A stretch of DNA of 49,637 nucleotides from Priapulus caudatus. Its lineage: Eukaryota; Priapulida; Priapulimorpha; Priapulimorphida; Priapulidae. This document shows, one piece after another, positions 22,390 to 32,582 of the stretch. Every line of letters starts with the position of its first letter. The first letter of the stretch is position 1. The notes under the pieces were generated by a model that saw only the letters and a program-made list of their open reading frames with translations, had not been told where the DNA came from and searched no databases. The DNA lies in contig NW_014577916.1 of the NCBI RefSeq assembly GCF_000485595.1, positions 40,453-90,089 of the forward strand. The letters run 5' to 3'. A program made the position numbers and the translations under genes.

Positions 22390-23210
22390 TTATGCAATCT
22401 CATCACGTATAGTCTCCGCGGAGTCCGTTGTGTTGAAGCAGATTTTGCCCGCCATCCGCTGCATTGTCATGTTGGCAATTGTGTTTGCACTGGGTACGGT
22501 GTACGTGCCATCATGTGCTATGGCCGAGTCGTGTGGTAAAATCATGACATCTTTCGTGACCACACGACCTTTGCGCTTGGCCGCACGATCATTATTGCGC
22601 AGAGTTACAGGCCGTGTTCGCTTTTTGTGTCTCAAGACAGGCTGTTAAACAAGAGAAATATCATGAACTACCTGAAAAACAGCCATGATTCATGAAATAA
22701 AGTACAATGGGAATTGGCAGATGGCCAGATATTAATGTGTTGACAATCTAATTATTTTCTAAGTAATTCTAAGTTTTAAAAATAAAAGTGCCCCTAAAAA
22801 CGTGTAAAGTACACACATCGAGGTAAATAGAATACATTTTGAATTGAAAACCCCCTCTCGATCCCCTATAACATTTCAAACAAATATCGGTGAAACACCC
22901 CCACCCCCTATTTTTGTTTCGTCGCGGTGCCCCCCACTCCTTTTTTGGGTCTTTTCGAATCCCCCCACCTTCAAAAATGGAACAGCACTGAATGATTAAT
23001 TGGTTAAGAATACGATTACAGGGGCCGATTACCCGGTTACAAAAATCTGTAACCGTTTAAGATCTAGTTTAATGTAATTTACTGCCTCACCATAATTGTG
23101 GGATAATCCTGGTTGTCCTGGAACTCGTCTTCTGAATTGGTGGCAGCTGATGTTGTTAGGGCGTTGGGCGTTGTGGGTGCGTTGCGGGCTGCTGTAGTCT
23201 GGTTGGATCG
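22390..23210 (-). pseudogene. Two-exon gene fragment of unknown family
   Basis: Exon A is 23210-23091 (120 bp, 40 codons), between an acceptor (aatttggcag) and a donor (gtgagg), and encodes a Ser/Thr/Asp-rich segment ending DNQDYPTIM. Exon B starts at 22641 after an acceptor (ttgtttaacag), joins in the same phase and reads KKRTRPVTLRNNDRAAKRKG, RVVTKDVMILPHDSAIAHDG, ending IRDEIA before a TAA at 22390. Beyond that stop the frame continues with apparently protein-like LFGTFPFLEKK, so the stop looks like a substitution. The RVVTKDV.IL..DS pattern resembles the region ahead of HECT-like domains in repetitive invertebrate G2E3-like proteins, but that is a weak resemblance. Confidence 0.45.
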
Positions 23211-23414
23211 CTGCCAAATTGATAAAATAAATTATATTATTAGACAAGGGGATATTACTCGCAACACCACGATACAACATTTGACTTGAGAAAATGTTAT
23301 TTGTCTTTAACAGAGTATCACAAAACTAAAACTTAGTACGTACACTTCTTTATCTTCCTTCTTTATCATGTGTAAAAGGTGAGGCCGAAAATCATTTTTT
23401 CTCTATTTCTCTAT

Positions 23415-23477
23415 TTTTAGCTCATCTGACATAGTCAGATGCAGCTTGTAGAATCGCATGCTCGTCCGTCCGTCCGT
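23415..23477 (+). repeat. Fold-back-headed dispersed repeat, copy 2 (cut by gap)
   Basis: tttttAGCTCATCTGAC pairs with GTCAGATG..AGCT, followed by cgtccgtccgtccgt running into the gap. It is the same head as at 10664. The cgtc tandem run is probably what stalled the assembly here. Confidence 0.6.
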
Positions 23478-23988
23478 NNNNNNNNNNNNNNNNNNNNNNN
23501 NNNNNNNNNNNNNNNNNNNNNNNNNNNNNNNNNNNNNNNNNNNNNNNNNNNNNNNNNNNNNNNNNNNNNNNNNNNNNNNNNNNNNNNNNNNNNNNNNNNN
23601 NNNNNNNNNNNNNNNNNNNNNNNNNNNNNNNNNNNNNNNNNNNNNNNNNNNNNNNNNNNNNNNNNNNNNNNNNNNNNNNNNNNNNNNNNNNNNNNNNNNN
23701 NNNNNNNNNNNNNNNNNNNNNNNNNNNNNNNNNNNNNNNNNNNNNNNNNNNNNNNNNNNNNNNNNNNNNNNNNNNNNNNNNNNNNNNNNNNNNNNNNNNN
23801 NNNNNNNNNNNNNNNNNNNNNNNNNNNNNNNNNNNNNNNNNNNNNNNNNNNNNNNNNNNNNNNNNNNNNNNNNNNNNNNNNNNNNNNNNNNNNNNNNNNN
23901 NNNNNNNNNNNNNNNNNNNNNNNNNNNNNNNNNNNNNNNNNNNNNNNNNNNNNNNNNNNNNNNNNNNNNNNNNNNNNNNNNNNNNNNN
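23478..23988. other. Assembly gap (511 N)
   Basis: Run of unknown bases. Reading frames that span it are meaningless. The first ~600 bases to its right differ from their duplicate at 35042 by many small indels, as if filled by uncorrected reads. Confidence 0.99.
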
Positions 23989-24247
23989 CCTTTTAAAAGA
24001 GTCCGACACTATAACGTATTTAGCCTATTATAGACATTGGAATATTTAAACATGTTCGCTACATTTAGGAACATATTATGATCGAACCTGCTTGATTGAT
24101 GTTTGCTCATTATGGGCGCCGCCAATGATTTCCCATGTACAACGCCCTGCGTTTTGGCTCGTGGCGGCGTCGTCATTGTTTTTCTTATGGTCTGCTTGCG
24201 TGCGAGGTATTTGGTCCTTATACTATCTGATCCATACTCTGTATATT

Positions 24248-25951
24248 ATGAGTGTATTGTGGGCTGTGTGGGTGTGCAACTAGCCACATCAAAAACTTGG
24301 TCAAGTTGAATATACTTTCGCACAACCAAGCAGCTTAAAACGTATCCAGCGATCTCGTTACGCATGGCCCAGCAAGAAAATAATCTCTGCTGAGGTCGGA
24401 TGGCTCAGAGCAATAAGAAATCCGGAAACGGCACCGCCAGTAGGCATCTCTTAGTTCTAGATCATATTCACTAAAGACTGTTTTGATAGGTACGTTAGTC
24501 AGTGGACAAATCGTATGTCTTTTGCTAATGCATCTCTCAAGCAGTACACAGCTAGCAAGCATAACTCATGATAGATAGCTATAGGCTTACACAGTGCCAC
24601 TGTCAGTATCAGTGAGTAACTTTAAAGTTAGAGAGAGAGTCACCAATCGCTCTCTCACACACACACACACACGCATGCATGCTAATTTCAATTGAGGCAT
24701 GCTTAATTAAATAAATTAAGCTGTGAATATTTCTAATTGGGAAAAACTTATAAAACCTTTTAAATTATTTTTACAGTCAAAAATGTTTTTTTTTCTACAG
24801 AGAACACTTGAAAAAAGGAGTAGGGGAGAGCCGCATCACCCTGCATTAAAAATTGCTGCGGTTCCAACTATTTTTGCCTACAAGTCTAATGCAAGACAGT
24901 GCAGCGCCCGCAGGTCTAGGAGGCGAAAGGTAGGCAGACAGCAAATGCATGCAAGTGTACTTGAGATAAAAATTATTCTAGTAAAGCACTCAACATTTGT
25001 AGTCTCACAAGTTGTTCATCTGCAGCTATTTCTGTCTTGTTTCATTGGTCATAATGGCATTAATTGTTCTATATAATAAAATAGAAATTTAATATATAAT
25101 CAATCTCCCTATTACTAGTATATATTTGTTTAAATCTGTTATATGGCTATAACACAACTATAACAATGATCATTCTTTTATTTCTACAGCATTTGGCATC
25201 AACAGACAGTGACAAAATATTAGATGACCTGAACACTGCTTGCAGTTTTGCTCAGCAGTCACCTGACAACAGTGATGATGATAATGCAAGTGATTCATCA
25301 GGCATGACTTCATGTGTAGCAGTTGAGAATCAGGTACCAGAATATTACACTGTTTCTATCACATAGCACAAGCAGTGTAGTTTTAAGTGTAACTGTGCCA
25401 GATTAGCAGAACAATACAGCAGCTAGAACAAGTTTTAAAATGTGTGTATAATCAATAAAGCTAAATACTCTATTTCAGCAATAAATAACAATGATGATGA
25501 TGATGATGATGATGATGATAATAATAATAATAATAATAATATGTATGTTAGTACAAAGTACGATTTCATTTCATGCGCACCCTCATATAACCGAATATAT
25601 ACCATTTATGGTGAATATAAAGGGGGGGGGGAGAATTCGTTATCATGATGTATAAAAATAAGCTCTTTATCATGATGTATAAAAATAAGCTCTTTCAATA
25701 CATTACATAGTTGTCTGTGCGTGATATTCATTCATTCAGTTTTCGTGTCACTTATTTATTCAATTTTCATTCATTCTGGACGTTATATTTATATTCATTC
25801 AATTTTCTGACCTGCCTGATATTTATTCTTGGTTGACCCTTCTGTATGAATTCTTAAAATACAGCCTTGTATTCACGTGTCACATATTTTATTCCTACAG
25901 CCTTCAGTAAAAGATGTCAGTGTACAGACTGATCCTCCAATGCTCCAATAA
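24248..25951 (+). pseudogene. THAP-domain gene, copy 1
   Basis: Same four-exon layout as the copy at 35305. Exon 1 (24248-24489) is riddled with indels and the THAP frame cannot be read. Exon 2 (24801-24929) is intact here: 43 codons from RTLEKRSRGEPHHPALK through AAVPTIF (the C-terminal THAP motif) to a basic RRSRRRK end at a GTAGGC donor. Exon 3 (25190-25333) has 48 acidic/Ser-rich codons (DDLNTACSFAQQSPDNSDDD). Exon 4 (25901-25951) ends DVSVQTDPPMLQ and a TAA. All junctions are phase 0. Exons 2-4 being clean while exon 1 is noisy argues for local assembly error rather than uniform decay. Confidence 0.65.
25491..25541. repeat. (GAT)n(AAT)n microsatellite
   Basis: Perfect trinucleotide runs in the third intron of the THAP gene copy 1. 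The corresponding position in copy 2 (36549-36603) has a different number of repeats. Confidence 0.95.
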
Positions 25952-26781
25952 CCCAGCAGTCCACACTACCATATTATGTTATTTATGGCAGCATTGGTCA
26001 TGTTGTGGTAGATCACAGCTACACAAGGGTACAATTTATAGGTTTTGCAGGTGTTTGTTCAGAGCAATATTGGCGGTATGCAGCCAAGCACAATATCCTG
26101 CAATGTAAATAAATCTAGTTAATTTTACGCTGTCTATAAAGTGTTTTCCCCCACTGAATCTGTGAACACGTTAACATTATTTTCTAATGAGATTTTAAAT
26201 GAGTTTTAAGGAGATCAATCGAATCTGTGAAATTGGTATAGTATAAAAAATCCATCTGAATGTGTCAGAAATACAAATGCATAAATATTGTTTTATTTTA
26301 ATCTGACATTAAACATGTATCCTAATTAATTCATTACATCGCTACACACTATTAGGTATGAAATTGTTTGTTGACATGACATTAGATGCACCTTATTAGA
26401 TGCACTCATTTCTCATGCTTCGATGGGTGGACATCATATACTGAGTGCTGCATAAGTTATTGAACTGTTATAATGTATATATAATAAATGCCCTTTACAA
26501 CAGTGTACCAGGGCAACATATAAGAATATGTTTATGAATTATTTGCTTGTCTCTCCACTCCCTTTCATCCGCCAGTCCTGTGATACAAACCTTATAGTGT
26601 GTTCCATTTGTGTGCTATTCTACCAATGTGAGTGCCCAGTTCATGCATAACAGAGGAAAATACCACACGTATAAAACTACTGTCATTTTATATTTATTTT
26701 ATGGTGTTTATTGTAGATTAAACGTGTAATTGTATTAGCTAAGATGCTAGAAATAAAACTTTAAAATTTCTAACCTATTAG

Positions 26782-26861
26782 TCAGTGGATCTTGAAGATT
26801 TTCTCCGAAACGTCATGCATAGCCACCAGTGCAGTGCGGAGTACAACACGTTGTAAACATA
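26782..26861 (-). pseudogene. P2RX7_C-type exon remnant, copy 1
   Basis: The - strand reads CLQRVVLRTALVAMHDVSEK and then IFKIH before a TGA at 26784-26782, matching the end of the second P2RX7_C-type exon at 37813. The upstream part of that exon, with the CITNH motif, is replaced by LINE sequence at 26862. Confidence 0.7.
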
Positions 26862-27600
26862 CATCCCCACATTTTATCTTCATCAATTTCCATGTTTGTA
26901 ATTTTTTCTTCCAGCTCGCTATCGGCTAATACGTAATCAATTACTGATTTTTGTTCCCCCTGAACTCGTGTCCAGATCCCTTTGCATTTGGTGCTTCTAT
27001 TTAGCAACTGTAATTTACAATGTTTCGTTAACCTGATTAATTGTTTTCCTCCTGCTGTTAGGTCTTTACTATTGCCTGTAATAAAATCTCCAACTTTAAC
27101 ATTAAAATCTCCTACTACTAAACACATTTGCTTCTTTTGTGCAGCCTTCATAACTTCTTCTTCTATTACATCAAACATGGATATGATTTTTTCCTTAGGA
27201 GTTCTAGACTCTTGTGGTCCATATACTACTCCTATTTTAACTTGAATCCTATTATTATTTATTAGGCACCATACTTGTTCCCCTGCTTCTCGTTCTTCTC
27301 TGGTGCAAACTGTTACGTTTTTTAATCTATCTGCTATAGCTAACATTACCCCACCTCCCGTTTTTTCTGTTCGATTGACAGTATACATTTGATAGCCAGG
27401 GAGAGACAATTTGTCCATATTATTTAAATGAGTTTCCACAATGGCAATAACTTTTGGTTTTTTATTTTCAATTATATCATAGAGGCTATCTAATTTTGAA
27501 CGAATACCTCTTGCATTTGCATAGATAACTTTAAAATTTTCATATATGATTTTATTACTTCGAGATCGCCTTGTTGCTTTAATAGTTGTTTTTATACTTT
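26862..27600 (-). pseudogene. LINE ORF2 endonuclease domain, 3'-truncated
   Basis: Follows ORF1 of the same element in another frame. It has the apurinic-like endonuclease blocks in order: VIYANARGIRSKLDSL, AIVETHL (catalytic Glu), IGVVYGPQ (Tyr), LVVGDFNVKVGD (Asp, Asn), GIWTRVQG and SVIDYVLAD. The final His motif and the whole reverse transcriptase are missing because the frame meets the THAP-element copy after DEDKMW at about 26862; a further ~16 codons are read from that foreign sequence. Single-strand-nicking endonuclease activity initiates target-primed reverse transcription in complete family members. Truncation at the 3' side is not the usual 5' truncation of LINEs. Confidence 0.85.
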
Positions 27601-28989
27601 TTATTGGTTCCCCCCTTGCCAGCTCGGTGTCCGTACATATGTTGCTTGCACATCTTGGTTTGGGGCCTGATTTTCGTTTATTTTTTGTTCCTGTAATACC
27701 AACTGTCGATCTAAAAAATTTACTTGTTGTGTCAGTTGTCTGATTATCTCCGCTTGTTCTTGGTTTGTTTCTTGTTTGTTTCTGATGGTGTCTGTTTCTG
27801 TTCTGTGGTCGAACCTGCATGTGTATCCATAGGGACACATGTCTCCTGCCGCAATATAGCGGCACTGTTTACTTTTTGTAAATGCGTTACTGCTTGTTGA
27901 GTTTTGAGACATAGCTCTTCTGTCATTGTAGCCGTGTCTGTACATGCACTTGTATCCAAATCTACAAGGCCTTCCAGCTTCATAGTTTCTACACATTTTA
28001 TTTCCATTTCTTGATCTTTGTTCCATCACGTGGTCTCTTGTGTGCATGGTGGTGTTCCTACCTCTTTTTGGATACTCATGTTTCCGCAGTTCATACGGCT
28101 CTCTTCCTCTCGGTCTGACTCCACTGTCGCTTTCTTGATCTATATCCAATAATTTATACATTTTTTGCTCCAGTTTTTTAAATATTCTTTCTTCTAGTTG
28201 TGTGATTCCTTCTTCCATTACTTCCACCTCTTCTATCTCATTCCTTGCTTCTCCTTCTTGGGTTTCCTTTTCCCTCTTCCTTTCCAACTGCTCTTTCCTG
28301 GTTTTCTTTCCTTTACTCTTTTCTCCTTTTAATTCTTCTAATTCTAATTCAGCAATTCTTTGTTGATCTTCCATTACTGCTATAATTTCTTCTCCTCTTT
28401 TCACAGCCATTGTCATACTTAGTAATGTTGCTTTTGTTTCTTCTAACTCACTTTTTGCTCTTGATAGCTTGTCTTGCCCTTCCGATACCTCTCTCAATAG
28501 CTGATTTGAAATCCTATTTTCCTTTTTCCCTTCACTATTTTTTCCTTCTAATGCCTTTTGCAGTTGTTCTATTTTGTCCCCGAGTTCTTTATTCTCCTTT
28601 TGTAACGTTTCTCCTTTGGTTCTAACCTCACTGAACTCCTTTTCCATACTTTCTACCTTCTTCTGGCAACACATGGAATGTTCTGAGTTTCTTTCTATTG
28701 TAATTCCTAGCTTTTCTTTTGCACACCTGATACAGGTGTATTTTCTTTTTGTTTTTTGCAAGATTGCAAGTTGGTATTGTGGTAGCATGGTACACACATC
28801 GTGCAACCACCTTTCGCACTCTCCACACTGCACCATATCTTCCTCTGTGTACATTTTTTTGCACACTGCGCATTTATTTATTTCTTCGATATTTATTTCT
28901 TGGTTACCTGCCATACCTTTTTCCAGGTTCTTTATAGTCTTCTCACTAAGTTTCCTGCTTGTTTTTTTGTCGCTGAGGTTTCCCGTCAT
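27601..28989 (-). CDS. LINE ORF1 protein with PHD finger, coiled coil and two CCCH fingers
   Basis: Intact 462-codon frame from ATG 28989. Residues ~38-90 form a PHD-type C4HC3 finger (CAVCKKMYTEEDMVQCGECE, then WLHDVC, YTCIRC). Residues ~110-290 are heptad-rich Glu/Lys coiled coil. Residues ~330-400 hold two CCCH fingers, CRNYEAGRPCRFGYKCMYRH and CRYIAAGDMCPYGYTCRFDH, both C-x8-C-x5-C-x3-H, an RNA-binding type. A second Gln/Asn-rich coiled segment follows. The likely role is an RNA-binding, multimerising ORF1 protein of the element's ribonucleoprotein. The ORF2 frame overlaps its end. A short open frame (29134-28946) precedes it in what would be the 5' UTR. The long undamaged frame suggests a young element. 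Confidence 0.85.
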   Translation of the reverse strand: MTGNLSDKKTSRKLSEKTIKNLEKGMAGNQEINIEEINKCAVCKKMYTEEDMVQCGECERWLHDVCTMLPQYQLAILQKTKRKYTCIRCAKEKLGITIERNSEHSMCCQKKVESMEKEFSEVRTKGETLQKENKELGDKIEQLQKALEGKNSEGKKENRISNQLLREVSEGQDKLSRAKSELEETKATLLSMTMAVKRGEEIIAVMEDQQRIAELELEELKGEKSKGKKTRKEQLERKREKETQEGEARNEIEEVEVMEEGITQLEERIFKKLEQKMYKLLDIDQESDSGVRPRGREPYELRKHEYPKRGRNTTMHTRDHVMEQRSRNGNKMCRNYEAGRPCRFGYKCMYRHGYNDRRAMSQNSTSSNAFTKSKQCRYIAAGDMCPYGYTCRFDHRTETDTIRNKQETNQEQAEIIRQLTQQVNFLDRQLVLQEQKINENQAPNQDVQATYVRTPSWQGGNQ

Positions 28990-29218
28990 TTAATATTTCA
29001 TGATGTTCCTCTCTAATGTCATCTATTACACTGCTATTATTTTTTCCTTCGTTGCCAACTTTTCCATTCAAATCTTCCTTTTGGTGTAAATTCTCTATTC
29101 TTTTCATTTGCTCTTCATTTTCTACTAATGCCATGCTGTGGTGCCCTTATATTCTTGTGGTGCGGCAGCTCCCCAAATTCTTTTGTTATTGCATTCATCA
29201 CACAGTATGTCTCCCCTA

Positions 29219-30045
29219 TAGTCAGGAGGCTTATGCACGCTATATAGAGCCCAAATCTGCATATATTATGAAAGACATTTTAAGGGTCAAATCTGGGTCA
29301 TATGTTCTCGCTAAGCTTAGAATTTTTTGAGGAGCCCAAAAATTTGACCCCGGGAAAAACGGGCCCCCCCCCCCGTAGGGACCCGAAAGCTGTTATTTGC
29401 CATACTCTTTTGGGCCCTTCGTTGGTCAAATTTGGAACAAAGTTAGAGTCGATTTAGGGTTTTAAACATCAACGGAATCGATTGGCGTCGGTTTGGACTA
29501 AATTTGTCAAAGTCACGTGGAATATCGTTCCTTCGGGTTCAGCGCGGGCCCGAAAATGGTTTTTACATATCTCGGCTAGTTTTCTCAAAAAGTTTTTCAA
29601 TTTTGGGGTTTTGAGGCAGAGGATTTATTGATAGCACGATGATACACCTTTCAGACTCCTGGAAATTTGGTTTCACCTGTAGTGAGTACACGTAGTTCAA
29701 AATCTGACAGACTGACAGTCCCATCGTCTCGGTCACTGTTACATACACAGCCGCACCATGACTGCATATCATCCGTACATGCTTCAATTAGATGATTTGT
29801 GCACTTCCTGGTGCAAGTGGCAGAAAGAAGGCACATGCATTGTTCTAAGCTCATTTGCATGACTGGTACTTGAGTGTTCGGCGGCGACAAATTGTCCATC
29901 ACGATCTCGAGTTTGGTCTTGCTTCGCGGTCCGTGGTCATTGAATGTGGGGCTTGGTTCTGATAGAGGTTTCATCACACATCTCAAGAGGAGGGCTTGGG
30001 GATCTGAGTAGGGTGTTACCCCATAAATGCATAAGGCGATGCAAT
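29219..30045 (-). repeat. Left arm of a large inverted repeat
   Basis: Read on the - strand it matches 31785-32582 read on the +, with many substitutions and small indels. Shared landmarks from inside out are 'cagatcccca.gccctc', 'ttgcaccaggaagtgcacaa', 'gactgcatatcatcc', 'gttacatacacagcc', 'aggaacgatatt', 'aaaatcgactctaa'-like text, 'gggctcctcaaaaaa' and 'catttatgcacaacctcctgacta'-like ends. The coding-like part ends CTRKCTNHLIEAC, the rest is non-coding. Confidence 0.8.
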
Positions 30046-30479
30046 GCTCTAAGATCAGCCCTGGACGCAAGCACAAAAAATACAACACCAAGAAAATCAA
30101 ATCAACGGCTGGGTACATTGACTCGTAATTGCGAAGGACAAGAATATTCTTCGTGAAGCTTGAACTCTGCCTTGCCAGAAATTCACGACCAATCTTTGTC
30201 TGGCAATAGAGGGGCCTAACATTACTTCAAGTGCACAGAACAAGATCACCCCTTCCTTATCTCAGTTCATATCAGACTGTCGCAAAGGTTCACAGTAAAA
30301 ATTCTTATCAATCCATTTACCTTATGAATGTTTGGAAGACTGAATTCCTTCCTATATGCTCTCCCAGAGGTCATTGTCGATGATGGCAGGAAGGTTGTTC
30401 ACCAATTGAGTGCAACAGTATAATGAGTTTCGTCGCACTAGATTCGTCTATGAAAGTGAAGATGTTATCAATAAAGTAA

Positions 30480-32080
30480 CAAGAAACATGGCTGAAGCTT
30501 CCAAGCAGTGCCGAGATGTCGATTTGAAGAACGCCTACGCATCAAGGTCACTCCAGCACTGTTCAACAAATTGAGAGTTGCTGCAAGAACCGTGAATCGG
30601 CAGACAAAGAACTTTTCGAGGGAGATAACTGGATTATCTGGAGTGCTTCACAAAAAGGATGGATCCCTTATCAACGAGTTCAAACTCTACAGATATTTGG
30701 CTGACCGATACCGAAAACGTCCGTTTACACCCAAGTCCAACAAATATGCAAAGGTCTCGTTGGCTGACCTTTCAGTGATCAATCCGAGGCGGCAGGCTGC
30801 AGTCCCTTCCCGAGCGGGTCAACCTTCACTGAATTTGTCTCCAGGGTTTTGCAGAGGGCATTGAGAAACTGCCCACGCTGGGCGCGTCTGCGAATCATAT
30901 TGTAGCAGGCCAGTATAGACCGTTAAGCATCAAAGAGCCCCACCCGCTCGAAAGGAAGTCCAAAGGTTCAGGACAGGCAAGTTAATTTTACTGGTGATAG
31001 CACTGTCCCGAGGATCTGTCTAATCTTTCTGCACAGTTGTTCAGAACAGACCAGACTATGCACTAATTGCGGAAAGCTGTGTAACCGCATCCTTTCTGGT
31101 CCTGGAAGAAATGATTTCTGTGTGACTAATGGTCCTTGGAAATGTTCTAAAGAAAGAACAAATGCTGGTGAAAAGAACTATAATACATCCAAAGAATGGA
31201 CAACCCACGAAAGGCGGAACCAGGATGGTGTGCCATGTAATTTACCATGTTGCGCATGTGGTTTATCGCGAATTGACTGTAACAGACAGTTGATTCGAGA
31301 CGTCATTGTCATTCTTCTCGTCTTATGGCCCCAGTTCCTCAAGATCGACCCTGACTTTGAGCCCATGTTGATTTTAACTCTGGAGAGAACAGGAAGAACA
31401 TTCATGTCAATGTTTCTTATGAGTCACTAGGGGAGGACGTCCCCCCTGCTTAGGCCTGCCATTCTCCCTCCTTCACTGGCGGCCGATTCGAACTGCTCTT
31501 TCTACAAGCTGACCAAGAAGATGTGGTTTTCTCAATGGAAATACAGTGCTGCGATGAGGGATGAATTGACAGACGGCAGGTTAAAACAACTAGGCTGGTA
31601 CCCGCAGAACAATGATCCTCACACAGAAAAGATACTGTGATTTTGTGTGGCTATGTACTCAAGAGGGCTGTGTACCAAAGATATCAATGAACTGCGGTTC
31701 TCAATGTTCCAGGCTCAGGTCTGCTGAGTTAAGGTAGCTGCTCACCTTCATTGGATTCTGTTTCAGACTGGCGTACGTCGCAGCGCCTATCAAGGCAGGG
31801 TGGGTCGTGGAATAAAACACCCTCACTCAGATCCCCAGCCCTCCGCTTTGAGATTGTGAATAGAAACTCTATCAGAACCACTTCACATTACTGGACGCAC
31901 GGACGCAGCAGACCAAACGCTCGAGAACGTGAGCCAAGTGCCAGTCATGCAATCGCTAATAACAATGTTCATGTGCCTTATCTTTTCTGCAGCTTGCACC
32001 AGGAAGTGCACAAATCAGCTAATTGAAGCATGGTACGATGGATGATATGCAGTCAGTTGTGGGCTGTGTATGTAACAATA
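30480..32080 (+). pseudogene. Decayed coding region inside the inverted repeat
   Basis: The + strand carries pieces of one protein in several frames. They are RFEERLRIKVTPALFNKLRV, SREITGLSGVLHKKDGSL and YLADRYRKRPFTPKSNKYAK (30508-30864, the longest frame); then YKLTKKMWFSQWKYSAAMRD (about 31500), ELRFSMFQAQ (about 31690), RSAYQGRV (about 31780) and a Cys-containing tail CTRKCTNQLIEAWYDGYAVS (about 31990-32060). Order and spacing suggest a repetitive protein with a cysteine-rich C terminus, reminiscent of CXC-type tails. I cannot name the family. Stops and shifts throughout show it is dead. Confidence 0.45.
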
Positions 32081-32582
32081 CGCGAGGACTGATGCGGAAT
32101 GTCAGTCTGTCAAGATTTTGACTATCGTTACTACTACCCAAGTGAAACCGAATTTCCAGGATCGAAGTGTATCAAGTGTATCTATATAAATTCTTTTACC
32201 TGCAAAACCCCAAATTGACTCTACGTTGAGAAAATAGCCGAGATAAGTGTAAAATCCCATTTTCGAGCCCGCGAGGTGAAACTCGAAGGAACGATATTTG
32301 TGCACATTTGCACGAATTTGGTTCGAAACCAGCCCAATCAATTCTTGATGTTTAAAACCCCTAAATCGACTCTAACTTTGTTTAAATCGAACGCAAAAAG
32401 GGCAAAGATATGGCAATACGGCAGTTTCGGGTCTCTTACCGGGCCATGGGGGGGGTGTTTCCCGGGTCACATTTTTGGGCTCCTCAAAAAAATTCTTCGA
32501 GTTGAGGAACTATGAACCGCGATTTAACCCAAAAAATGTCTTTCATAATTTGCAGATAAATGTGCATAACCTCCTGACTACT
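31785..32582 (+). repeat. Right arm of the large inverted repeat
   Basis: The counterpart of 29219-30045 in opposite orientation. It overlaps the 3' end of the decayed + strand gene and extends about 500 bp beyond its last readable motif, so the arms cover that gene's 3' end and flank. The arms read outward from the centre on both sides. Confidence 0.8.

Larger units (their letters stand above)
23993..26861 (+). mobile_element. TTAA-flanked THAP element (Kolobok-like), truncated copy 1
   Basis: Starts with TTAA at 23993-23996 and then follows the left ~2.85 kb of the element at 35042. Identity is very high from about 24600 on, but 23997-24600 shows frequent small insertions and deletions. 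The copy stops abruptly at 26861, inside the exon that encodes the P2RX7_C-type domain on the - strand. From there the sequence is a LINE. It lacks the right terminal inverted repeat. Confidence 0.8.

Noticed and set aside
23422..24033. Frames of nearly 200 codons
   Set aside because: They consist of unknown bases in the assembly gap.
26813..26865. C-terminal extension of the LINE ORF2
   Set aside because: These codons are read from the neighbouring THAP element, as shown by the same sequence in copy 2 without the LINE.
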